A DNA stretch of 64,000 bases. Origin: Gongronella butleri. Taxonomy: Eukaryota > Mucoromycota > Mucoromycetes > Mucorales > Cunninghamellaceae. Position 1 is the stretch's first letter. Each line of letters opens with the position of its first letter. The stretch lies in the NCBI GenBank assembly GCA_025201375.1, contig JAIWZP010000041.1:186001-250000 (forward strand), read 5' to 3'. Under the pieces are notes generated by a model. That model was not told the DNA's origin. It was given only the letters and a program-made list of their open reading frames with translations, and made no database searches. Positions 36,239 through 48,344 of the stretch are shown here, piece by piece. A program made the translations under genes and the position numbers.

Positions 36239-36822
36239 TTGTTGGAACCCTTGTTTCTGCGCACCAGCGCGAGTCGAAGGAAGCAACGTGCAATGAGGAT
36301 CATGCGACGGGCATTTCGTTGTTCGTGGAAGGCAATTTCAAGGGCGACATGAAGAATGTGACGAGTGCCAACGAATGCGTGAATGTGGCAGACGGCACGT
36401 GGCGCTCGGTGCAAATTGAGGGAGAAGATCACTTGTGCGAGATCTATGGCCTGGAAGATTGCACCGGCTTGAAAGCCACCGCCAGCGGGACCAAGGATCA
36501 GGATCTGGCTGGCTACACGATTCGCTCAATTCGCTGCGAATGCATGGTCGAGCCTGAGGGGAATTGCCATGGTAACAAAAAACCTTCGTCCGTGTGGCTG
36601 CACGAAAAGCCCATGTTCCTTGGCAAGGAGCAGCTTGTGAAGAGTGCCGACGAGTGCGTCGACGTGGATGGCGCCAATTGGAAGTCTGCGCGTGCCAGTG
36701 GCAATTACGAGTGCACTGTTTGCAGCCGCGCTGGCTGCAAAGGCACGGAAAGTGAAATCAATGTCGTTGGAGCCGCTCATCTCAGTTTCACCGTCAAATC
36801 GCTGCAATGCCCCTGCACGTAA
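36239..36822 (+). CDS. Cys-rich protein with two homologous domains, probably secreted (first exon unresolved)
   Basis: The main exon runs from an acceptor (TTTTTTCTAG, ending 36238) to a stop at 36822. It starts within VGTLVSAHQRES, which looks like the end of a signal peptide. Two related domains of about 75 residues follow. Each contains an Asn- or Asp-rich SA(N/D)ECV(N/D)V segment, a W(R/K)S strand, a C-x-(I/V)-C or single-Cys strand, a (D/G)C(T/K)G turn and a closing S(I/L)(R/Q)C-x-C. Conserved cysteines imply disulfides. The upstream exon with the start codon was not found with confidence; the frame is closed by TAA upstream, so splicing is required. Family not recognised. Poly(A) signal at 36827. 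Confidence 0.6.
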
Positions 36823-36826
36823 AGGA

Positions 36827-36832
36827 AATAAA
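36827..36832 (+). terminator. Poly(A) signal of the Cys-rich gene
   Basis: AATAAA a few bases after the stop codon at 36822. Confidence 0.5.
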
Positions 36833-38464
36833 CATTTGCAAACAGTGGCGAGTTTGCCCTGCATCGACCCTACAACACCGTAAAATGTGGTTCTTTTTTG
36901 CTCGATTCCAATGGAATCTCCCCGAACCGTTCCAATTTTTTAATCGCTATTGATTGCTGCCATCATTTACGACGCCAAGCCTTCTAATCAATTTGTTATT
37001 AGACTCTTGGGGATCGTCAGTAGCCATTAAACCCCTAGTGCATTCTCAAATATCGGTTTTTCGATCATTTCTTCGTCGTGTATGATAAGCTGGATTTTTA
37101 AACTTGTGATTAGTTTTCTATGATATATCGATGGCGGACAGCTGGTGCAAATTTGACAGGGTTTGGATCATTGCACCGCTCGCAATTTCAAATTTGCGCA
37201 ATTTTGCCACATTTGTTGCTTCGCTCTACATTTGTTAAGCCGATGCGCATCAAACTTACAAAAGAAGTCCGAAGTATCTGTTGGATGCGCACTGTGAAAT
37301 AAAAAACGGAGATCGATTCGGTGATGATCGAGAAAATCGTTATTAAAAGTTTGGCGTGTACTCGCGCGCGGCACGATAGATTTTTGGAAAAAAAATCAAA
37401 ACTCTCAGATCCGCACCACACTTTGAGGATAAGTGGGTGCCGTCTACAGATGAGCAATGGAGGTGGTTTCAGCAAAATCTACCTTGTGGATTTCGATAAA
37501 ATAACATTTTACTGGCTCGGAGGCCACGTTTTCAAATACTCACAGTTCGACAAGGAAATGGCCTAGAGCCGAAACTTTTGTAATTCCTCGTAGAGAATCA
37601 TCCAAAGTTTCTTTTGCGTGCTTTGTGCGGTGTGATGATTGTGCTTGATCTGAAGTATAGGCGCGTTGAAAATCACCTTCAAAAAACGCTGTCTCGACGC
37701 GTCGCCATCCCCGCGCAAAGCTCGTTTTTCAAACGATCACCGGTATCATCGGATGCGCCTCGTCGGCATGCGCGTGATATACTTGCTTTTAGGCCGTCAA
37801 AATCTGCGTTTTTGTTGTATGGTTGCCACTTTAAAATGTGATGTTTTCGTGCGTTTTTGTCCATTTTCTTCCCAGCTTGCTTTACCATGCGCGTTCCTTG
37901 CCAGCATAAGAAATGATGCGGGAAGCGCGATCCTGCTACCCCCAAGTTTCGCGGCGATCCAGCGACTTTTTTTGATTTTTGAAAATTGGCCAGTGTGTCA
38001 TCCATGAACTTTGGCCATTTTCGAATCTGGGCATTGCTCGGCATCTGCGCAACCTACAGGCAAGCGGATGGGCTCAAATGAAAGCCAGGCGCGTTCTTCA
38101 TCACCCCAGGCATGAGCTGATCGTGGATGCTTTTTTTTACGACGTGCTTTAATATAAAGACTTTGATTTTTATTGTTTTTGTGTTTTTACTAGCACTATT
38201 TTATTTGGTGCTGGAGACGAAGCCGGCAGCATGCAATAGCCACGAACCTCGAGTACAGACGACATTGATGCACTGTTAAGTCGGACTTGCTTGCAGTGGC
38301 GCCGAAATGGCGAATTCATCCAGGCAACCAGGCATTGCAAAAGAATTGGGCAGGTCTGGGTGGAGCGGCGAATGAGCTCAGGCCCCGAAAAAAAATTTTC
38401 TTCAAGAAAGAAGCTCCCCCTTTGTTTTCCCTCTCTCTTTTTCTTTCTCTTCTCTTCACCTAAT
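36833..38464. other. 1.6 kb spacer before RPS19
   Basis: A/T-rich, no gene recognised. The last ~60 bases before 38465 are pyrimidine-rich (TTTGTTTTCCCTCTCTCTTT and on), a common feature of fungal ribosomal-protein promoters and leaders. Confidence 0.5.
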
Positions 38465-39433
38465 ATGGCCGGTATCACTGTCAAGGACGTTAACGCCCAC
38501 GGTACGTATCTCCTCTTTCTTTTGAGACGTAACAATAGCAGAGCAGCAGCCAGAATCGCTTCCAGGACCCTCGTCGCACGGCAGTAGCACTTTTTTTTTT
38601 TGTTTTATCTCGAGCCACCTTTTGCGCAACTGAAAAAAAAGGACGAAAGCCACCCTTTTGCCTTGCTTGCCTTACTTGCCTAGCAAGCCAGTGTTGCTTT
38701 TTTGCTTCCACTAGCACCTTGCGCTACTCTGCCTAGGACGTCTTTTTCTTCGTTGTTGCCGTTGGCCGCTTTTGCTTTTTGCTTTTTTGCTTTTTTTTTT
38801 TTTGCTTTTTTTTGCTGCTTTTGCAAAAAAAAAAAAAAAAATAACTACCTTTTGACCATTTCCCTGCCTCGATTTCTCCACCTGCTGCTGCTCTGCCCAC
38901 ATGCGCGTGCCATCCATCCCATTAGATGCTCATTGATTGTGTTTTTTTATAGAATTCATCAAGTCTTACGCTGCTTACCTTAAGCGCACGGGCAAGCTCG
39001 AGGTCCCCAAGTGGGTTGATCTTGTCAAGACGGGCACTTTCAAGGAATTGGCCCCCTACGATGCTGACTGGTACTACATCCGTGCCGCGTCGGTTGCCCG
39101 CCACATCTACATCCGCAAGGCTGTCGGTGTCGGTGCCCTGAAGAAGGTCCACGGTGGCCGCATCAACCGTGGCTCGCGCCCCTCGCACCACGTCGAGGCC
39201 TCGGGTTCCGTCAACCGCAAGGTCCTCCAATCCCTCGAGAAGATCGGTGTTTTGACCAAGGACAAGAAGGGTGGTCGCAAGATCACTCAAGATGGCCAGC
39301 GTGATTTGGATCGCATTGCCATGACCTTGGCTGGCGGTAAGCCCCTTTTTAATTCAGAATGACCCCCCGTTGACTGACTCGTACTCTTTTCTTTCTTTTT
39401 ATTCCCCCCTCCATAGAATCGGACGAAGAGTAA
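38465..39433 (+). CDS. RPS19: 40S ribosomal protein S19 (eS19)
   Basis: Small-subunit protein of the head domain, needed for 18S rRNA maturation. Three exons, 38465-38501, 38953-39336 and 39417-39433, give 145 residues. The sequence MAGITVKDVNAH, then YAAYLKRTGKLEVPKWVDLV, the WYYIRAASVARHIYIR motif and the GRINRGSRPSHH basic patch are diagnostic. The first intron (451 bp) is much longer than others in this window. It has T and A homopolymers but no clear C/D-box pair that would mark a hosted snoRNA. The last exon encodes only ESDEE. Confidence 0.97.
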
Positions 39434-39915
39434 AAAAAAACCAACTCTTTTCTTCTGTACATGTTTTTTTTCCAACGCTTCTCCCATTTGCACGCACGTC
39501 TCTTCCCATCCATCCGCCCTCATCATTTCCACCCCTGTCCCCTCCCTTTTTGTTCTTCATGGCATTCCCAGTAAAAAAAAAAAGGACTTTAGTTTATATT
39601 TACAGCTTTGTTGAGGGGGAAAATGAGGATTTTTGAGCTAAAGGATAAAGGCAAGAGGAATAAGTATACGCACACTCAGCTGTATCGAGAAAAAAAAAAG
39701 GCAGAAAGAAACATGGGGATTGAGCAACAAAGGCAACGAGAATTGAAAAAGGACGGGTTTAGAAAAATGGGCAAGGGAGGGGTGGGGGCGAAAGAGAGAG
39801 TGTGTGTGGCGGGTGATCAGGGCAAAAAGGGGCAACAAAGACGGAGGGTATTAGACAATAGTTGACACGACGCGACGCGACGCGCGCGAATGGGGGGGGG
39901 AAGGGGAGAAGGTGC
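39434..39915. other. Convergent 3' region between RPS19 and the PAK-like kinase
   Basis: Purine-rich, no gene seen. Confidence 0.6.
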
Positions 39916-41589
39916 TCAATGATGAGGCGGGAACACCTGTTCGACAAGAGCCGCAAGTTCTTGGTGATTTGCGATTTGGGCGTGATCCTGCTCGACCAAT
40001 TGGTCCAGGCTAGCAATGACTTGCTTGGCCATGGGTCGCTCGTCCGAGTCGCTGGTCAGCATCCACTCGAGGACGTTCATCATGGCGGGCGACGGCGTGG
40101 CAAAGTTGAATGTTGGTGCGCGACCATACAGAATTTCCCTGTAGATCTCGCTGCTGTCGTCCAGGTAGTACAGAGGAGGCACGCGGTCCATCATCTCGAT
40201 CATCGTGATGCCAAGCGACCAAATGTCCACGTTTTCATTGTACTCGCTCTGCGCAACCACCTCGGGCGCCATCCACTAGAAACAAAAAGAGGGGTAAATG
40301 GCGCGTTTCTTTTTCTTTTTTTTCTTTCTTTCTCGTGTACCTTTGCGGTGCCAAGGCGTGAAGCATTGGTGACGGACAGCGGCGTGGCGAGGCCAAAGTC
40401 GGCGAGTTTCACCTGTCCTTGGTGTCCCAGCAAGATGTTTTCACATTTGACATCACGATGCATGTAATTCTTGGAATGCAGGTACATCAGGCCTTGGAGA
40501 CACTGGCACATACAAAAAAAAGGGGGGGGGGAGGAGGAATTGAGCATAAAAGATCACGCGTCTTTTTTTTTGCATATTTTTGGCGCTTTTTTTTTGCATT
40601 TTTTTCATTTTTTTCTTTGTTACCTCTCGAGCAATGAAGATGGTCATGGGTTCTGTCAATCCGACGGTGGTGTTAAAGAGCAAGCCAAAGACGGAGCAGG
40701 CCATGAGTTCCATGGCCATCCACAAATAATCACCATAGAGGCAGGCTTCCTTGAGTTGGATGAGATTGGGGTGATCTAGGCATCCCATGATGCGCAATTC
40801 GCGGAGCACGTAGCTATGGTGGTGTGTGTCATGGTCCTCGATGAGGCAGCGCTTGATGGCGACCCATGAGCCGTGCTGGCGCGAGCTTGTGGACAGCGAG
40901 GACGATGCCGACGAGATGGACGACCGGTCGCGGTAAGGTTTCCGTAGCGCGCGGATGACCGCGCCATTGGCGCCGCTGCCGACCTGCTCGGTGCCTGTAT
41001 AGTGGTCTTTGGGATTGATGTCCAGGATCTTGCTGCGCGGCAGCACCTTGCGCATCTTGCCGTCAAACTCGCCATGTCGCTTTGGCACTTTGCGCACGGG
41101 AGGCGGCAGCGGAAAGTGATCCGGTGCCTTGCCCACATGGATCCATCGAATCTAGAGGAAAAAGAGGAAAAGAAAAGAAAAATGAGCAAACGCGTGTGAA
41201 ACTCCGTTTTACTCGCAAAAGAAAAAAAAAAGGCACGGGATTTGCACAGGATATTGCATGGCAATTGGGGTAGCGTGCACATGAAAAAGTAGGCATGATC
41301 TCTTTTTTTTCTTTTATACCTTTAGAGCTTCGCTTTTGAGATCCATTGGCTTTGGGGATTCTGGGGGAGGGGTTGGCGCGGTTTGTTGCTTTTGTTTCCA
41401 TGATTCCTTGATGATGTCCGGCATTTCCCATGCACCTGGCGGGCGCCATGGCTTTTTTTGCACGGGTGAGGGCGGCGACGTGACAATGGTGGTGGCGGAT
41501 GACAGACGGCGTGTGTTCATAGGCGGCGACGTGAGAGGCGGTGTGGGTATTTGCAAAGAAAGGCGGTGCGTCGTGATAATGGTCGGCAT
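39916..41589 (-). CDS. PAK/STE20-like serine/threonine protein kinase
   Basis: Four exons, 41589-41320, 41151-40624, 40502-40341 and 40275-39916, give 439 residues. The N-terminal 110 residues are Pro/Ser-rich ([16 protein letters not shown]). The kinase domain has a G-loop [13 protein letters not shown], a helix C glutamate in [27 protein letters not shown] and WMAPEVV. Every catalytic residue is intact, so it should be active. The WMAPEVV and [14 protein letters not shown] strings place it in the STE20 group. [13 protein letters not shown] in the N-terminal part resembles only the end of a CRIB motif, so Rho-GTPase binding is uncertain. The start is the first ATG in frame; a CCTCCCAG acceptor upstream suggests a 5' UTR intron. 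Confidence 0.9.
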
Positions 41590-42677
41590 CCCATTTAACT
41601 TGTGTCGCGGGGAGAGCTGGGAGGAAAAAGGAAAGGACGAGCGATCAATTGCGGTCGACTCGGGTGGAAAATAAGGGGAGGGGGGCCAGAGGGATGCCAA
41701 TCAAATCAAAAAAAGAGTAAAATAAAGAAGAAACTCGAAAAAAGATGGGCGATGGCGCTGGCGCTGGTGAATAGTGTGGCGTTGAAATAGAGGGCTAGAG
41801 TGGAGGTGATATCTGCTACGACGACGAAAAGAAAAAGAAAAAAAAAGGGGGAGGGGCGGAGCGGCGACGAGCGAAGGGGGGGGGAAAGGAGGCGAAACGA
41901 GAGGGGATATCCGAGGTATGAAGCGAGACGTCAGCTAGTGCGTTGGTGGGGTATCGTTTGGAGACAAGATGATGAGCAAAGGGAAGCGAGAAAGCCAAGC
42001 CGACGGGAAACAAGGGAAACAAGGTGTAACGCAAAAGCAAGCAAAAGGGAAAGCGAAAAAGAGAGACGAAAAAGAAAAAGCGAGACCAAGGGCGCCCAAA
42101 AAAAAAAAAAAAAAAGCGCGGCAAGCGATTCCGGGCCTCGAAAATTGAGGCTACACAAACATCCTTGCTCAGGATCATCTCCGCCAAACGCCTTCATGCT
42201 TCGTGGTATTGGGACAAACTTTCTTTTGTTGCTCATCAGCCCTATTTGCCTCTCGTCAAGTGACACAAAACCCACCCACAAACAACAAATAGAGCAAAAA
42301 AAAAAATCGTATCAACAAGGCTAGCAAAGCCAGCTAGCCTCCAATTCGTTTATTTTATACAAAAAGGGGGCCCCCCACACAAAATAATACACACGCGAGA
42401 CAGAGGGCGCTATATAAAGATGAGCAAAAAAAAAAGGAGAAAGGGGGTGGGATCAGGGCAAAAAAGCAAGTAATGGCGAGAATTGATCGAACAAAAAAAA
42501 AGGTGTGCGGGTTGTGCGTGTGTGTGAAGGAGGGGGGAGGGAGGGGTAGAGAGAGAGAGAGGGGGGTGGAGGGAGGGGCGAGGGACAACAAAAAAACAAA
42601 AAAAAAAGGAGCACAAATTTGCGCTGGAACACATACAAGGTTGGGGTGGCACAATTGAAACAAAAAAGTGGAAAATG
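41590..42677. other. Spacer between two - strand genes
   Basis: Purine-rich (42300-42610 especially), with A runs near 42099. No gene supported. Confidence 0.55.
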
Positions 42678-44906
42678 TCAGGCACCAGCAAAAAAGTCAT
42701 CTCGCAAGAATGCTGTCAATGGCCTGCTCATGATGGATGGCAGCGTTGGAGGCCCATTGGGGCCCAAAGACGGTGTGGATGGCTGTTGTGGCGGTGGTGG
42801 TGGGATCCATTGCGTATTTGTAGGCGCCGATGCGACATTTGGTGGTGGTCGTGGCACATGAGGCGGCGCGGGCGCGTGGTGCTGGTCTTTGAGACGCTTG
42901 GAAGGTGACGGCACGGAGCCGGCGTGCATTTGTGCGTGTGTTGGTGGTGGCGGCGCCGCCGTTTGGACCGTTGACGCGGCATTGAGCGCGTGCATCCCAT
43001 TCGTGGACGCCGGTAATGGTGTTCTGGATTCCACAAACGCAGGCTTGCGCTTCTGCAAGGGAAAAAAAAATGGTGTCAGCCCATGCACGTCAGCAAACAA
43101 CAAGGCATTTTACTTTGTCATTCGCGGCCAAATCAGAGTAAATCATATATGTGATGTATGCATGCATTGCATTTCGCTTGATCTTTGGGTTTTGTTTCTA
43201 TGCGGCCAACAACGTGTGAGTGCTTCATCTAAAAAAAAAAAAGAGAGTGATCTTACCATGGAGTGGTATTGGTACGAAAACTTGTTCTTCTCGTTCTAAA
43301 AACGAAAAAAAAACATGAGACGCTCATGCCCTTTTTTTCTTCTTCTTTGCTTTTGGGCGTAATTAGCCCCGGTCCAGGTGCGCAATGCTTTTGCCCTTTG
43401 GCTTTCTTTTTTTTTCTTTTTCTTTTTCTTTTTTTTGTTATTTTACCTGTTGTACTGGAGGGGTAATCAATGGTGTGTGTGTAGATGTGGTGATGTTTGT
43501 GGCCGGATAGTCGCCAGGGACATCCGACGAGGACGGGGCGGCGGCAGATGGCGGTGGTGGCCTGCTGCTGTCATCGTCGTCCCGGAATTTCCTTTTATGG
43601 CTTTGGCCTAATGGGACGTTTTTGAGAAAAAGGTTGAGTATTGGGTAATTTATCATCTGGGCCTCCTTTTTTTTTTTTTTTTTTTCTGTGCACTCACGCA
43701 TTTGCTGGTCATCGTCATGAATGGCCCGGGCTGCCTCTGCCAATAATAGGATGGGATCGGATCTAGGCTGCCGCCAAGATGTCGCCGCGGATGCTTTGCT
43801 TGGTTCTATTGAAAGATGGAAGCAATTGCACAATGATGAGACGAATTGGCCGGGTAAAATGGAGCCGTTTTGCACAATGTAGCACCTTTTTCGTTTTTTT
43901 TTTTTTTTTGTTGCTTTTTTCTTTTTTCTTCTCATTTTTTTTTTTTTTTTTTTTTTACCATGATATGCACTTGTCAGGGTCATGGGCTTCTTTGTAGTGG
44001 ATGGTTTGCGCTGTTGGCCGGGACGGGCCGCCTAAAATAGGACATTTGGTTGGAAAAAAGGAAGACTTCATGTGTTGCACTTACCATAGAGGGATCGGAT
44101 GATGCTGTCGCTTTGGCTTCGCCTACCCGGTCCCCAAAAAAATAAAATAAAAGAGAGTGAGCATGATGACACACACATACACGCACAAAAGCAATGGCGG
44201 CGTGCAATTGATGCAAAAAAAAACACACACACACATACACAAAAAAAAATTAAAAAAAGGGCATTGGCCCGTTTGGCTCGCACTTTTCACACCCCTCAGG
44301 CTTGGCTCTTTTTACCTAATAATTGGCGGATCGACATATGACGGCTGGATGAGGGATCATTGTTCTGACTTGCGGGGCTGGGTGTGGTTGTGGTCGTACA
44401 CACACTTTCGTCTCGGCCCAGATGACTGCTGGTGCTACTTTCACTGCCTGAACTACCTGAGCTGCTGCTCGTGCTGCTGCTTGAGATGCTCGAGATGCTA
44501 TTGCTGTGATGTGCATCGACAATGCGGTCATCGTCCTTTATCTAAAAAAGGTACATGAAAAATGTAAGGTTAGATGTGTGCAGGGAGGGGCCTCGAGGAC
44601 AAGGAAAAAAAAAGCAAGGAGGGGGGGGAGCAGGCAAGGGAGAGGCGACAGCTCATCTCAATTTCATCCTTTCACCCACACATACGCACGCACGCACATT
44701 TTCTCTTTTGCAACACCATGAAAATGCCACCCAATTCCTTTCAATTCGTTCCACTTGACTCTAATTGCCACCCCAATGCCCATGCTAAATGACAAACAAC
44801 ACCCTCCAGCACCTTTGGCACAAACCCTGGCGCCTACTGTTTCTGTCTGTCTATTTCGGCCCATTTTTTTCTGCTTTTTTTTCTTTTTCTTTTTCTTTTT
44901 TCTTTT

Positions 44907-44941
<35 letters not shown>

Positions 44942-45197
44942 GGATAGAATAAGGAATGAGGTCGTTCATGTCTTTTCGTTTGTCGTGGTTGGCCAGGGCA
45001 ATGAGGATGCATCCGGCCTCGGCATCGACCTTGTCGAGGGAGTCGAGCAATGCACGTTCTCGTGTGGAAGACGAGCGCGGCTGCAATGCGGGAGGATGGC
45101 CGTGTTGCAAGAGACTCGCCATGAATGACGACGATCGATGGCGCTCGACGCATGGCTCAGAAAAGGGTGCATTGTATTGGACGGAGACGGACGTCAT
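42678..45197 (-). CDS. 453-residue low-complexity protein with small internal exons, possible regulator
   Basis: Nine exons in one frame: 45197-44940, 44541-44316, 44122-44085, 44031-43959, 43805-43698, 43607-43447, 43295-43257, 43197-43114, 43052-42678. Much of it is Ser-, Thr- or Pro-rich. Four short ordered islands stand out: LDSLDKVDAEAGCILIALAN near residue 60; SIRQLLG; ILLLAEAARAIHDDD; and KIKRNAMHAYITYMIYSD. The last, encoded by the 84-base exon, resembles the start of an HMG box, but the rest of that fold is missing. Basic patches (HKRKFRDDD, KKRKPAF, SPSKRLK) suggest a nuclear protein. The exon 43197-43114 is joined through a GCATAG acceptor; a nearer T-tract acceptor gives a stop in all frames. 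A transcriptional role is inference. Confidence 0.65.
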
Positions 45198-45474
45198 TGT
45201 CACAAAAATAGACAAAAAAAGAGGTACAAGGGGCAAGATGGAGAAACACGTCAAAAAAAAGAAAAAAGGCAAGGCTTGTGAGGGAATAAACAAGAAGAGC
45301 TTGTTGAAAAAGACGAGCAAAACAAAGAGAAAAAGTTGCAAGAAAAAAAAAAGTGGGGAGGGGGAGGGGGAGGGAAGGAAGGAAGAAGGGTTATTAGAAA
45401 AGGGGAAGAAAAAGAGGAGGGAAAAGGGAATGAACTCAAAAAAAAAAAAACGAAAAAATTAAGGTTTGAATCAG

Positions 45475-45656
45475 TCAATGGAAGGCAATAATGGTGACAC
45501 AAGGCAAAGCGGGTGCTGTTCCTTTTCCAGCAATCAGTTCGCTCTGCAGGCCTAAAATGAAAAAAAACAGGAGCCAAGGTTCATCCACACCCACCATCTG
45601 GACTATGTCGGGTGGATCGTCAGGGCCACGCTCATGAACAACAATGCAATTGGTCT
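45475..45656 (-). CDS. Possible two-exon fragment of a small gene
   Basis: Exons 45656-45591 and 45551-45475 join with a TTTTTAG acceptor, a G|GTGTGG donor and an ATTTTAG acceptor. They read TNCIVVHERGPDDPPDIVQ, then MVGLQSELIAGKGTAPALP and CVTIIAFH, followed by a stop. The composition looks protein-like rather than random. An upstream exon in the right phase with an ATG was not found between 45657 and 45955, so the model is incomplete. No family recognised. Confidence 0.3.
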
Positions 45657-45955
45657 CTAAAAAAAATAGGAGCACCCGCATGTTTTTGTTGCTTCTGGCA
45701 TGACATTTCTCGCCTTTTTTATTTCTTTTTCTTTCTTTTTGTGCCACTGGGGCAAAAAGATCGACCATTTCAAAGGCGAGCAATGTGTTTGAACTCTGGA
45801 AAGGAGTTCCAGGGAGGGGCAGGGGCCAATCAGCATGGCGCGTGGCTGCCCATTTGAAAACAAAAAAAAAAAGGCCCACGGCCGGAATGAAACCTTGATT
45901 TTTTTTTCATGCGCTCCGCCCTTGCCCTCGCTTTTCTCTTCCTCTTTTGTGCACT

Positions 45956-47624
45956 ATGAACGCCGTGGTCCTGGACGAAGACACCTATACAGAGGCCCTC
46001 AGTCACATTATTCAGCGCGACTTTTACCCAAAACTCGCCAAAATGAAGGCCGAGGCCGCCTATCACGAGGCGCGCCTCGCTGGCGACCGACAACAGGTCA
46101 AACGCATCACCGACCTGCTCATCCAGCTTCACAAAGGTAAAGCCAAAGGCGTCGAAAAGGCATAAAAACCCCACTGACCACTTGGTTTTTGTTTTCGTTT
46201 TTGGTTTTTGCGCCTTGTAGGCCAACAAGATGTCGAACACGACGGTGTGCAGAATTTCTATAATGTAGACGAAACCGACCTTGCCAAGCGCGTAAATTTG
46301 CAGCTGTCGCTCGATCAATTTCAAACGGTGTATACGAGGTAAAACAAAAAAAAAGCAAAAAAGTGAGCGAAAAAGAGGAAAAAGTGCTGTAATTGACGCG
46401 ATTTCACGCTAGTGAGGACAATGCATCGTTTGACGACCTGTTGGCAAAGACCAATGCCAAGCGCAAGGATGCGTATCGATGGTATTACGACAAAAATGCG
46501 GACCAGCTGCGAATTGAGGACATGCAGGCGCCGAACCTGCTCATGTACTACCCGCAGGGCACCTCAAGGTCCCTGCTGGAGGACAAGGACAGTGGAGCGG
46601 CATCGCGCCAGGCGCCAAAGGCCATTAGCCATGCAAATACCAGCTTTGAACCACCCATTGTATCTACATCCTCGACTGCGCCAGCCATCCACCCAATCAC
46701 CATGCAAGACCCCGTCACAAAGAACATTCGCGGCTACGGGATGGTCGAGTCCACGCCATTGATCGATCCGGGCGCCATGGACGAGCCATTGATGACATGG
46801 GGCGACATTGAGGGCACGCCCATCCAAATTCGAGGCAACGACACTCCCGCAACAGGTACGTAAGCAAGCTCGTGCACCTGTGAATCATAAATATCTCGTC
46901 CCCCAATCGCTCATCTTGGCTTTTCCTCCCTTTATTTTATTTTTTATTTTTCTCTCTTTTTTTTTAATCAAGGGCGCCAATTCTCTCTCCCAAAAGAATC
47001 TGCACGCGAACGACTAGGGATGCAGCTGTCGGAACAAGCATCCAAAGCGTACCGGAAGCGCACGAGTGAGCGAATCGTGCGTGGCACGCCGAGAGTTGGG
47101 TAAAAATCGCACAATATCCACGTTGCACAAGCCATGTCTGGCGTCATGTGGCTCACTTTTTTTTTTTTTTTTTTTTTGTGATGCACGTTGACATACAAAC
47201 AATGCAGATCTGGCTTGTTCTCGCCTGCAGCTCAGCATCTCTTACGGAAAAGCACGCCTCAAACACGGAGCTTTGATTCGGCGTTGCGATCGTCATATGC
47301 AGGTCAAGCGTCGTCCTCGTCAAAACGTAAGCAATGACTTTTTTTTTTTTTTTTTCTTGCGCGCTCGCTTTTCGCGCGTGTGGGTGTGGACTTGCCTTTC
47401 TGGGCATCGTTGCACAGTGGCAATTGCAAGTTTTTTTTTTTTTTTTTTTGGCTCACTCCTTTTTTTTTCTTTCTTTGTTGTTGTTGATAGGTCCCGTGAC
47501 GCCACACACCACAAGGACACCTCTGTTTCAAGCCGCGGCGAGCAGCGGCCGCATGGGGTCACGCTTCAAGTCCCCCTTTGCTCACACACCTCAACTCAAC
47601 AAGAAAAATACCCCTCGGCCGTAA
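45956..47624 (+). CDS. ESS2: Splicing factor ESS2 (DGCR14/Bis1 family)
   Basis: Nuclear protein linked to the spliceosomal C complex. Six exons, 45956-46136, 46221-46338, 46413-46855, 46973-47099, 47208-47326 and 47491-47624, give 373 residues. Diagnostic segments are VLDEDTYTEALSHIIQRDFY at the N-terminus, SEDNASFDDLLAKTNAKRKD, the WYYDKN and NLLMYYPQG strings, PLMTWGDIEGTP, and a C-terminal part rich in SPA, TPQTRSFDSALRSSY and TPRP. Family members run from about 350 to 480 residues, so this is a compact version. The first exon covers the conserved helical start, and the start ATG follows a pyrimidine-rich leader. Confidence 0.93.
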
Positions 47625-47882
47625 AGCGCCCATTTTTTATCATTGCATTGTACAAATTAAACCGCGTCCCCTGTTGAATTTATTACGCGTCACGCGCACG
47701 TTCCTTGCAGATAACCTGGGCGGCCATAAAAGGCAACCCAAAACGCCAAAGACACGGGCAACGCGCACCACAACCCAAATCTTTTGTTTTGTCTTGCTTT
47801 GGCAAATCAAGTGGAGGCTCAGTGCGCCCGGTGTGAGACCACAGAGCACACGAAACTGACAAGCGCAATTGGTGCGCGGCAC

Positions 47883-48035
47883 ATGGCGGCAATTCCCATC
47901 GATGACTACCAGATTCCCAGGTTTTTGTTTTTATTTGTTGCTTGCCTTGCGATTTTTCAATCGACTAGGCCAATCTCTGTAGACTCAAAGCGCATCAATC
48001 AATTGCGGCAGCACGGACATGTCCATGCTGGCTAA
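47883..48035 (+). CDS. Possible tiny protein with an in-frame 48 bp intron
   Basis: The frame opens MAAIPIDDYQIPR and ends SVDSKRINQLRQHGHVHAG. Between them, 47921-47968 has intron-like ends (GTTTTT..GACTAG). That segment is 48 bases, a multiple of three, and has no stop. Unspliced it would encode a 50-residue protein with a hydrophobic stretch FLFLFVACLAIF; spliced, a 34-residue soluble one. No family recognised; it may be chance. Confidence 0.25.
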   Translation: MAAIPIDDYQIPRFLFLFVACLAIFQSTRPISVDSKRINQLRQHGHVHAG

Positions 48036-48344
48036 TCCAGAGCGTGTACCAGCCTCTCTGCGCGTGATTTCTTTGTTTTATCGCTGAAAATTGCTGTCAA
48101 GGACAATTCGGACGCATTGACAGCAGATTTTTGCTCCGCTACGTTCCTCATTCATCACATCACGCTCGTGCAGTAATGAGCAAAAGGTTTAGCTATTGGC
48201 TAAAACATGGCGAGACCATGCACAATGGCGACTTTTAACATTCAAATTGTACTCGAAGCACAAATTGCCTTGTGGGGCGCGCAGGTTGGGGTGTAGGGCG
48301 CGCAGGTTTTTTGGGATACCTAATGCGTTTGTTTTTCCGGAACA

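Noticed and set aside
38502..38952. snoRNA inside the long first intron of RPS19
   Set aside because: No paired C and D boxes or H/ACA hairpins with an ACA box could be found by eye.
43198..43230. Exon start at the T-tract acceptor near 43230 in the 453-residue gene
   Set aside because: All three frames from that acceptor hit a stop before the next donor; the GCATAG acceptor at 43198 keeps the frame.
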